A stretch of 5,484 bases of DNA from Calditrichota bacterium (GTDB lineage Bacteria > Zixibacteria > MSB-5A5 > GN15 > FEB-12). Where the stretch lies: positions 1-5,484 of the forward strand of contig QQUK01000223.1 in assembly GCA_008501655.1 (NCBI GenBank). The letters are read 5' to 3'. Below are positions 1 to 5,484 of this stretch, piece after piece (within the stretch, counting starts at the first letter, position 1; each line of letters opens with the position of its first letter). The notes beneath the pieces were generated by a model, which ran no database searches, was not told the DNA's origin, and saw only the letters and a program-made list of their open reading frames with translations. The position numbers and the translations under genes were made by a program.

Positions 1-2403
1 GAATGATGACGGCAGAGTATTAGGACTGTCGACACCGTCTACTTCTACTTTAGCAGCTGATGATGTTGAGAAGTTTGCAAGAGTGATTTTGAGCTGCTCT
101 TTATCACCGGAACGAATATCTTCTTTCGCTGTCATTTCAATCTCTATCATATCTGCAAGACCAGCATCAATTAGCTCGCCTGAGAAAGGATTGTCGAAAT
201 GAACGAGAATTTTCATTTTACCTGCTGCATCATCTTTGTACCTGATAGTCATACCTTGAGCATCGGCAGCAAGCGATGGTTTCTTAAATTCTATAGCTGT
301 CGGGTCATATTCAAGATCAATCTCTACGGCAGCAAGATCTACCGGGGTTTCTGAATTGATTACCAGCATCTCGTTCCCACCAGCCTGTAAATCACTGTAA
401 GCTAAATTAATCGTAGCGCGTTCATCTTCAAACAGAGGTGTTGGTGACGGGTTGATCGGAATACCATAGATGAGATTTACAATTCCAACCAAATCAAAAA
501 CATCAACTGTGTCATTAGTGATTAAATCAGCTACATCAAACTGACGCGATGAGAGAGTAAAATTCTGGATAATAGAAGCAACGACCGAGACCAAATCAGC
601 AACGTCAATTCGTTTATCGAGGTTCACATCACCCGGATTATCGACCTGAATAACACCGGAATCGACAACCAGTTCAAGTGACGGTACATCCGGATCCGGA
701 TTGACCGATTCCCATCCGTTTTCAAAATAGATCGGATAATCACCCGGTGTCGCGTTGGAATCAATTGACATGACCGCATAGAGAATTGCTGTTGTATCGG
801 CAACGGTTGCTATTGGTTCGTTAGCAAGTCCAAATGTAACAACTTTAATATTTCCCGGAGTCTGACCGATATTGTCATAAATGACATAATCAACAGTTCT
901 TCCGGTTACCACAAACGAATCAACAGTGAAATACAGCGGATCGTAAAGGAAGTCGAATTGAACACCATACACCGTTTGTGATGTTACCATATTTATTGGG
1001 AGATAGACATTTTCTTTTCCTTGCAGACCACCCACCGGTTGCTGTCCCGGAGCAGAGGTTGTAAAAAGAACATCAAATTGTAACTCTTCAACATTTATAA
1101 CTACATTTAAACTCGCTGTACCGGGAACAGGACTATTGTCATCTGATACCTGGAAAGTAATTGTAAATGTACCTGATTGATTGATATCCGGAGTAAAACT
1201 AAAGTTCCCGGAAACAGAACCGGTTCCAACAGCCTGACTGAAATTAGCATTATTCGGAAGTGATGTCGCTGTAAGTGTCAGAATATCATCAGTATCAGCA
1301 TCTGTTGCAGAGACCGTAAATGCGACCGTTTCACCCTGACTGATTGTAAAGGGAGCACCGGCTACAGCTTGAAATTGAGGATTATTATTAGAACCAACAG
1401 GGTTTACCGTTAATGTCGTGTTTGCTGTTGTCGTAGAAGGGCAGTTTCCGTAAGCGGTTAGAGTGTATGTAAAAGTTGCAGCGGTAGCAGGATTGACGTT
1501 AACAGATCCGGTAGTTGCTGTAAATGAACCGACACCATTGTTAATTACAACAGAGTCAGCATCACTTACATCCCACGAAAGGGTTGCAGATTGTCCGACT
1601 ATTATTTGTGTCGGTGCGACTGAGAATGAGTTAATAGTAGGACAGACATAATCGGTGGTATCTACGATGAAATTTCCCTGCTGTCCTGTAAAACGGATAA
1701 AGCCACCGATATCACCGGTAGTATCTGAATAACTTGAGTATGCACAGGAAATAAGATTCGGAGGGAAAGAGTTATCAAAGATCGGTACGTCATAGATATT
1801 GAAATTTCCTGTTGCATTGTGAGCTGCGGTCGGGTTGACTACAAAAGGAATATAAAAGGCAGGACCTTCGCCAACACTGATAGCAGATCTGAGATTAATA
1901 AAGTCCAGCGGGTTGATAAAGACTTTCAATCGTCCGATGTTCGGGTCTGTAGAAGGATTCTCCAATGCTTCAAAAACAAGCAGGGAATACACAGGATTGG
2001 TTCCGTTCAGAGGATTGATCATTCTACCGCCGGTCGTATCAAAATCGAGATAATTCGTAAACGATGTATCAACAACAACAATTGTTGTATCAATTTCAAG
2101 CGGGTCCGTTGAAATTGTATCATATTGATACCCATAGTTAATATTAAAATCCGAATCGGTTATTATCGGATTTACGACTCGTCTATCATATTCCATCAAA
2201 ATTTCCATAGAACCGATTGACAGGGTATTGGTAATATTAACCGGCACATTTACCGTATCTCCGGGACCGCCAAAATTCCCGGCTCCCATTGTGACAAAAT
2301 CAAATGGAGACGGGTCGGGTCCACAGGAAATCTGTGCTTTAGGAATACTCGTAAGAGCGAGTATACATAATAAAAAATAAAGAGGGATCTTCAAAAATCT
2401 CAT
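1..2403 (-). CDS. Secreted multi-domain cohesin-like/Ig-like/dockerin-like surface protein, C-terminus beyond window edge
   Basis: An open frame of 801 codons runs from ATG at 2401-2403 to the left edge with no stop. The N-terminus (MRFLKIPLYFLLCILALTSIPKAQ) is a Sec signal peptide, cleaved near A23/Q24. Modules in order: cohesin-like beta domain about 28-250; Ig-like domain about 254-335 (SATLSW, then TFTYTLTAYG); cadherin-like domain about 336-436 (VSATDADTDD, FTPDINQSGTF); second cohesin-like domain 440-588; dockerin-like pair 590-648 (GDVNLDKRIDVADLV with a canonical 12-residue loop, then a degraded second loop); and a post-dockerin beta module from about 660 (VEIDLEYDPTAIEF). The mature part has four cysteines, C27, C220, C254 and C321. 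The frame stops at LPSSF, matching LPDSF just before the sorting domain of the upstream neighbour, so about 90 residues are probably missing. The start is fixed by GGAGG six bases upstream. A surface structural or adhesion role is inferred; no catalytic motif is visible. Confidence 0.9.
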   Translation of the reverse strand, partial: MRFLKIPLYFLLCILALTSIPKAQISCGPDPSPFDFVTMGAGNFGGPGDTVNVPVNITNTLSIGSMEILMEYDRRVVNPIITDSDFNINYGYQYDTISTDPLEIDTTIVVVDTSFTNYLDFDTTGGRMINPLNGTNPVYSLLVFEALENPSTDPNIGRLKVFINPLDFINLRSAISVGEGPAFYIPFVVNPTAAHNATGNFNIYDVPIFDNSFPPNLISCAYSSYSDTTGDIGGFIRFTGQQGNFIVDTTDYVCPTINSFSVAPTQIIVGQSATLSWDVSDADSVVINNGVGSFTATTGSVNVNPATAATFTYTLTAYGNCPSTTTANTTLTVNPVGSNNNPQFQAVAGAPFTISQGETVAFTVSATDADTDDILTLTATSLPNNANFSQAVGTGSVSGNFSFTPDINQSGTFTITFQVSDDNSPVPGTASLNVVINVEELQFDVLFTTSAPGQQPVGGLQGKENVYLPINMVTSQTVYGVQFDFLYDPLYFTVDSFVVTGRTVDYVIYDNIGQTPGNIKVVTFGLANEPIATVADTTAILYAVMSIDSNATPGDYPIYFENGWESVNPDPDVPSLELVVDSGVIQVDNPGDVNLDKRIDVADLVSVVASIIQNFTLSSRQFDVADLITNDTVDVFDLVGIVNLIYGIPINPSPTPLFEDERATINLAYSDLQAGGNEMLVINSETPVDLAAVEIDLEYDPTAIEFKKPSLAADAQGMTIRYKDDAAGKMKILVHFDNPFSGELIDAGLADMIEIEMTAKEDIRSGDKEQLKITLANFSTSSAAKVEVDGVDSPNTLPSSF

Positions 2404-2414
2404 CTATTTCCTCC
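2404..2414 (-). promoter_or_regulatory. Strong Shine-Dalgarno for the downstream paralogue
   Basis: On the minus strand GGAGG (2410-2414) sits six bases before the ATG at 2401-2403, which decides that start. It lies inside the only 49 bp separating this gene from the TAA of the upstream gene. That gap has no hairpin or U-tract, so the two genes are probably co-transcribed and this gene is translated from its own site. Confidence 0.85.
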
Positions 2415-2452
2415 GTTAACTAAAAATATATCTTTCATCGTTATGGTATCCT

Positions 2453-4954
2453 TTACTTCAAAAATATCATCTTTTTTGAAGTCTGATAATTTTCTGTTTT
2501 AAGCCGGTAGAGATAGATTCCGGAAGCTGCTTCCGAACCACTCTGATTCCGACCATCCCATACTGCCGTATGATGCCCGGCAGGCATAGTTTCATTTATT
2601 AAAACTTTTACTTTTTTTCCTAAAACATTGTAAACTTCCAGAACAACAGATGACTGTTGCGGAAGTGCAAATCCGATTGTTGTTTCCGGATTGAACGGAT
2701 TCGGGTAGTTCTGATATAATTCAAAACTGTCGGGGAGTTCAGTACCCTTAGAAACAGAGACGATTTCAGCCATCTCTCCTTCTGAGGATGCCAACTCTGC
2801 ATCTAAAATATTTATCTCAGAACTATGAGCAAACGTGAGGATATCATCGGAACCAAAAGGAAGTCTTGTTCCATCCATTGAGTAGATCAATATTCTTGTT
2901 TCGTCACCGGTATCAAATGTTATCATCGTCATACCGTCTGTCACATTTACAATATCATCAGAATCAAATGTTCCGTTTTCAACTGTCAGTAAAACAGCGC
3001 CGACTTCAAAGTTTGTATTATAGCTGACCGATACACCGTAATTGTTTTTAACCGTGTAAACTTCAGCTTCGAGATTTTCTCTTAAAATAACTTTCGGGGA
3101 ATAATTAGCACCTGAAGCGATTGTATTTATCAATGTTACTAAATCAGCAACAGAGGCAACTATATTGTCACGATTGACATCAGAATTGGCAAGCTGGAGC
3201 GGATTTAGCGGATACGTATAGGGACTGATAAAGTAGTTTGTAAAATAGACAGCATCACCGATATCATAAGCAATCCCGTTCAGATTAATATCACCGATAA
3301 TAACTTCTCCGAGAGAAAGAACCGAAACAGTACCGTTTGTATAAGTTATTTCTGCCTGAGTGATTTTCTGTCCGAGAGAGTCTTCAAACGTATTGTCATC
3401 ATATATCGGTTCATCAGCAAAAACAAAATTAACCGGAATAATCTGACCACTCAGATAAACATTACTGTAGATTCTGAGGTCGAGAGTAAAGAGCTCGCCG
3501 ACTCCTGTATCGAGGAAGTTACCACTTTCAGACTGGTCAGCAATTCCAATAACGCGGACATTACCAATTACATTATTGTCATCACGGGTATATGTAAAAT
3601 ATTCAAATGATTCTGTTCTGCTTCCGCTGTTCGTTACATCTAAAAGATTCAAAGCAGACGGATCATAATTTATCAAGATATTAAATGATGTTATCGGGAG
3701 TTTGTTATCAAGCATCACCGGAAGTTCAATATAATCACCCGGGTTACCTTCAACTGAATCAATAGAGAGATCATAAGAAAGGACTGCTGCCAGATAAATA
3801 TTTGTTTCAGCGGTATCGGCATATCCCTGAGGATCTGAGACAATAAAAGTAATCGGGAAGTTTCCGGTATCGGCTGATGTCGTCTGCCAATTCAGTACAG
3901 CCGGGGAACCTTCTACAAACTGGGCACCGTTCGGTAAACCTATAATTTCATACTGAATCATATCAAAATCAGCATCAGAACCGTTGATATCAAATTGAAT
4001 CAGGTCACCGGATTCAGCATCAATTGAAGAAATAACATCAAGGCTCGGTTTTCTGTTTTTATTTAAGACAGTTATCGGTATATCTGTTTCAACCGATTCA
4101 GATCCATCTGAAACCCAGATATGCAGATTAAAGGGAGCACCATCAGATGAGTAAGGGCCAATATAATCCGGTACCCAGTTAAATTCAGCTGATCTTTTAT
4201 CAATAATCTTAAATGTCGAACCAGCCGGCTTATTGGAACATACAAATATCAATGAGTCATTATTCGGGTCATTAGCAGAAATGAGCAGTGAAAGAGTATC
4301 CCCTTCAAAAAGAGATTCAGAACTTGCTGCCACCAATGACGGCGGGAAATTTTTCTCTACAATTCTAATCTGTGCAGGTTCATAGATAGGATTTATCGGT
4401 TGTGACGTTGAAGCTTCAACAAAGATAAACTCACCACCGGGTGGGTAAAAGAGAGTATCAAATTGATACAGAGTTCCAACCGGGGCATTTTCAGAAACAG
4501 AGAAATGAGCCGTGAACAAAAGACCGTCACCGGCCGGTATTGCATCTTCAAATATAATAAAAGTAGAAATCATAAAATGATCTGTCGTATCTGAAATTGT
4601 ACCCGGAACGGTTAATTTATTCGATATATATTCAATTCTCGAGCCGGTAAAATCTACCGACTGTAACGTAACATTTTCATTATCAAATGTAAGCGGTACG
4701 GAAAGTGTGCTGATCGGCTCATCATTTTGCATATAAAAGCGAACAGCGACATCGGTACCGGCTTCAGCAGTTACCTGCTCTGCATATAATCTGTCGATTT
4801 CACCAAAAAGGTCAGATTGTGCAGAGGTCTCAGAAACTACCGCAAATGACAGCAAAAGAGCCAATATTACGGCAAAATTTCTTCTAAAATTGTATTGTTC
4901 AAAAGCTAAGCAGTTCATATTACTCTCTATTTGAGCAATTATCAGACCAAACAT
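2453..4954 (-). CDS. Secreted cohesin-like/cadherin-like/dockerin-like protein with type A (T9SS-like) C-terminal sorting domain
   Basis: Complete gene of 833 codons. Signal peptide: basic FRR at 23-25, hydrophobic core 27-40, likely cleavage after TSA (45). Modules: cohesin-like 58-200; two cadherin-like domains, 203-297 (SANDPNNDSL, FNWVPDYIG) and 301-390 (NGSDADFDMI, LNWQTTSADTG); cohesin-like 393-546 (FNILINYDPSALNLLDV); dockerin-like pair 553-615 (GDINLNGIAYDIGDAV and SDVNRDNIVASVADLV, each loop one residue longer than the canonical twelve); beta module about 620-730; sorting domain 744-833 with YQNYPNPFNPETT, a FlgD-like Ig fold (VYNVLGKKVKVL, GIYLYRLKT) and a lysine-rich end. Such domains direct export across the outer membrane by the type IX system or a relative in FCB bacteria. 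Only one mature cysteine (C239) is present. M1 has GGAAG seven bases upstream; M13 (4916-4918, AGAGAG four bases upstream) would give a shorter, more usual signal peptide. No enzyme motif was found; a surface or adhesion role is inferred. Confidence 0.93.
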   Translation of the reverse strand: MFGLIIAQIESNMNCLAFEQYNFRRNFAVILALLLSFAVVSETSAQSDLFGEIDRLYAEQVTAEAGTDVAVRFYMQNDEPISTLSVPLTFDNENVTLQSVDFTGSRIEYISNKLTVPGTISDTTDHFMISTFIIFEDAIPAGDGLLFTAHFSVSENAPVGTLYQFDTLFYPPGGEFIFVEASTSQPINPIYEPAQIRIVEKNFPPSLVAASSESLFEGDTLSLLISANDPNNDSLIFVCSNKPAGSTFKIIDKRSAEFNWVPDYIGPYSSDGAPFNLHIWVSDGSESVETDIPITVLNKNRKPSLDVISSIDAESGDLIQFDINGSDADFDMIQYEIIGLPNGAQFVEGSPAVLNWQTTSADTGNFPITFIVSDPQGYADTAETNIYLAAVLSYDLSIDSVEGNPGDYIELPVMLDNKLPITSFNILINYDPSALNLLDVTNSGSRTESFEYFTYTRDDNNVIGNVRVIGIADQSESGNFLDTGVGELFTLDLRIYSNVYLSGQIIPVNFVFADEPIYDDNTFEDSLGQKITQAEITYTNGTVSVLSLGEVIIGDINLNGIAYDIGDAVYFTNYFISPYTYPLNPLQLANSDVNRDNIVASVADLVTLINTIASGANYSPKVILRENLEAEVYTVKNNYGVSVSYNTNFEVGAVLLTVENGTFDSDDIVNVTDGMTMITFDTGDETRILIYSMDGTRLPFGSDDILTFAHSSEINILDAELASSEGEMAEIVSVSKGTELPDSFELYQNYPNPFNPETTIGFALPQQSSVVLEVYNVLGKKVKVLINETMPAGHHTAVWDGRNQSGSEAASGIYLYRLKTENYQTSKKMIFLK

Positions 4955-4966
4955 AAAATTACTTCC
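4955..4966 (-). promoter_or_regulatory. Ribosome binding site for the first possible start of the 833-residue protein
   Basis: GGAAG on the minus strand (4962-4966) is seven bases before ATG 4952-4954, a good spacing. A second in-frame ATG at 4916-4918 has AGAGAG (4923-4928) only four bases upstream. The first site is better placed for ribosome binding, while the second start makes a more ordinary signal peptide. The sequence alone does not settle the choice. Confidence 0.5.
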
Positions 4967-5084
4967 AACTAACTTTTATGCCGGTTTCTGATTTTTAACA
5001 CCTATTTTCAGCCATCCGGAACAATTTAATTCTGTTACCTAATGGCTAGTACAACAACAACTTACTAAAACTCTTACTTTTTAC

Positions 5085-5321
5085 TTAGCTGTTTGACGGT
5101 TTAAATATCTCCTGATATATAAATGGAAATGTATTTCGAAGTAAGTGAGACCCCCTCAATGCTTGACTAATCCCTTGCGTAATGACGCAAACAAATGCAT
5201 AGCGGAAAAACAGCTGTTTTCCGGTATATAAATCACAATTCCTTTTGTGTTCTGTGAACCTCCATGCCAAAATTTTTTGTCCTGTATCTGTCATTTTTAC
5301 TCTGTAGTAACTTACTGTCAT
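5085..5321 (-). CDS. Doubtful 78-codon ORF, hypothetical
   Basis: This ORF lies between genes, not in the shadow of one, so it is listed as a possibility. The predicted product is basic, rich in aromatic residues, and has no signal peptide, clear membrane segment or motif that I recognise. Support for translation is weak: the first ATG has only GAAG eight bases upstream, and an internal ATG at codon 10 has AGAG five bases upstream. Two inverted repeats lie inside the frame (5175-5190 and 5203-5223), which fits regulatory or structural DNA better than a gene. It starts about 50 bases after the preceding terminator and would lead into the 833-codon gene. A chance ORF is the more likely reading. 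Confidence 0.18.
   Translation of the reverse strand: MTVSYYRVKMTDTGQKILAWRFTEHKRNCDLYTGKQLFFRYAFVCVITQGISQALRGSHLLRNTFPFIYQEIFKPSNS
5175..5190. repeat. Perfect inverted repeat TTGCGT-AATG-ACGCAA
   Basis: Two perfect 6-bp arms surround a 4-bp spacer. The arms are GC-richer than the surrounding sequence. The size fits a dimeric regulator operator or a small hairpin. There is no U-tract on either side, so it is not a terminator. Confidence 0.5.
5203..5223. repeat. Inverted repeat CGGAAAA-(7)-TTTTCCG with palindromic centre
   Basis: Two perfect 7-bp arms (5203-5209 and 5217-5223) flank ACAGCTG, itself built on the palindrome CAGCTG. One extra A breaks what would otherwise be a 20-bp palindrome. 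It lies 12 bases from the TTGCGT/ACGCAA repeat. It could be an operator pair with that repeat or an RNA hairpin in a leader. It has no U-tract outside the stem. Confidence 0.5.
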
Positions 5322-5370
5322 CTTTCTTACTTCAGCATCAGACTAATCCGTTTGCCTGAGCTCTTTGGTT

Positions 5371-5402
5371 AAAAATCCCCGGAGAGATTTCTCTCTCCGA
5401 GG
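5371..5402 (-). terminator. Intrinsic (Rho-independent) terminator of the right-hand gene
   Basis: On the minus strand CGGAGAGA (5392-5399) pairs perfectly with TCTCTCCG (5380-5387) across a GAAA tetraloop of the stable GNRA class. The stem extends by one G-U and two C-G pairs to 11 bp (5377-5402). It is followed by A and then five T (5371-5375). The stem begins 27 bases after the TAA at 5430-5432, the expected place for that gene's terminator. It separates that gene from the two-gene unit downstream. Confidence 0.9.
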
Positions 5403-5429
5403 CATATGTAAATCAGCTATACACTAAAC

Positions 5430-5484
5430 TTACTTCAGGAGAACCATTTTCTTGGTTTCAGCAAAGTTATCAGCATTTAACTTG
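5430..5484 (-). CDS. C-terminal end of a further sorting-domain protein, start beyond window edge
   Basis: Only the last 17 full codons and the TAA (5430-5432) are inside the window. They read KLNADNFAETKKMVLLK, which aligns closely with the last residues of the 833-residue neighbour (RLKTENYQTSKKMIFLK). This is the last strand and lysine-rich end of a type A C-terminal sorting domain. The gene is therefore most likely another secreted surface protein, transcribed in the same direction. A strong intrinsic terminator follows 27 bases after the stop, so it belongs to a separate transcription unit. Nothing can be said about its other domains. The call rests on a short match, but the frame, the terminator and the neighbours all agree. 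Confidence 0.8.
   Translation of the reverse strand, partial: KLNADNFAETKKMVLLK

Larger units (their letters stand above)
4955..5429. other. Intergenic region between two minus-strand transcription units
   Basis: These 475 bases separate the end of the right-hand gene from the 833-codon gene and are more AT-rich than the coding parts. They hold the terminator of the right-hand gene, two inverted repeats, repeated AGTAAG hexamers and a doubtful 78-codon ORF. The promoter of the downstream two-gene unit should lie here. The closest sigma-70-like pair I could find on the minus strand, TTGTTG then 17 bases then TAACAG (about 5030-5060), is too weak to call. No TAnnTTTG box of the Bacteroidetes type was found, and no tRNA or known riboswitch was recognised. 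Confidence 0.7.
5061..5434 (-). repeat. Cluster of AGTAAG hexamers
   Basis: AGTAAG reads on the minus strand at 5061-5066, 5073-5078, 5311-5316, 5326-5331 and 5429-5434, and on the plus strand at 5140-5145. Two copies share the 10-mer CTGAAGTAAG (5326-5335 and 5429-5438). The copy at 5311 lies in an AGTAA-C-TTACT inverted repeat. The last copy overlaps a stop codon. Six copies of one hexamer in about 370 bases is more than expected by chance, but the spacing is irregular and no function is assigned. Confidence 0.35.

Noticed and set aside
1463..1651. 62-codon plus-strand ORF
   Set aside because: It lies opposite the Ig-like part of the large minus-strand gene and has low-complexity composition that mirrors that gene's Thr/Val/Ala-rich codons; no ribosome binding site.
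2075..2088. 14-bp perfect palindrome ACAACAATTGTTGT
   Set aside because: It is inside coding sequence and is explained by a Thr-Thr-Ile-Val-Val run of codons; no sign of a regulatory role.
1819..2112. 97-codon plus-strand ORF
   Set aside because: It is antisense to the first cohesin-like domain of the left-hand gene, whose frame is open throughout with a signal peptide and strong ribosome binding site.
2323..2346. Possible lipoprotein cysteine C27 after the signal peptide
   Set aside because: The residues before it (AQIS) do not fit a lipobox, and a normal signal peptidase site is available at A23/Q24.
2620..2802. 60-codon minus-strand ORF
   Set aside because: It is an alternative frame inside the sorting domain region of the 833-codon gene, with no independent support.
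4856..4890. Possible twin-arginine signal (FRRNFAVI)
   Set aside because: The residue before RR is not Ser/Thr and the following core is strongly hydrophobic, so an ordinary Sec signal peptide is the simpler reading.
1..4954. Cellulosome scaffold and enzyme pair
   Set aside because: Cohesin-like and dockerin-like modules are present, but no glycoside hydrolase or carbohydrate-binding domain is visible, and both module types occur in one chain with a sorting domain.
5041..5484. Insertion sequence or CRISPR remnant suggested by the repeats
   Set aside because: There are no terminal inverted repeats with target duplication, no transposase fragment and no regular repeat-spacer pattern.

Overview
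The window is a stretch of minus-strand genes for large secreted, multi-domain surface proteins. It most likely comes from an uncultured member of the FCB group (Zixibacteria-, Marinimicrobia- or Ignavibacteria-like). That placement rests on the 'YQNYPNPFNPETT' C-terminal sorting domain ending in a lysine-rich tail (SKKMIFLK), on single-chain proteins that mix cohesin-like, cadherin/Ig-like and dockerin-like modules, and on a moderately AT-rich composition with strong GGAGG/GGAAG ribosome binding sites. The phylum cannot be fixed from this sequence alone.

Layout, in the direction of transcription (right to left). (1) 5430-5484 holds only the last 17 full codons of a gene entering from the right edge; its tail (NFAETKKMVLLK) is the same type of sorting-domain end. 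(2) A strong intrinsic terminator (8-bp perfect stem, 11 with a wobble, GAAA loop, U-tract) lies at 5371-5402 and closes that unit. (3) The non-coding stretch from 4955 to 5429 carries the terminator, two inverted repeats, a cluster of AGTAAG hexamers and one doubtful 78-codon ORF. The promoter of the next unit should lie here. (4) 2453-4954 encodes an 833-residue secreted protein: signal peptide, cohesin-like, two cadherin-like, cohesin-like, dockerin-like, a post-dockerin beta module and a type A sorting domain. (5) After a 49-bp gap without a terminator, 1-2403 encodes a related protein of at least 801 residues: signal peptide, cohesin-like, Ig-like, cadherin-like, cohesin-like, dockerin-like and post-dockerin module. 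It is cut by the window edge at LPSSF, the point where the sorting domain begins in its neighbour.

The two large genes look like a two-gene operon of diverged paralogues. Both products should be exported through the Sec system and then carried across the outer membrane, or anchored on it, by a type IX-like route. Having cohesin-like and dockerin-like modules in one chain points to an adhesion or surface-assembly role rather than a classical cellulosome, since no catalytic domain is visible. No RNA gene, insertion sequence, CRISPR array or integration site was seen.
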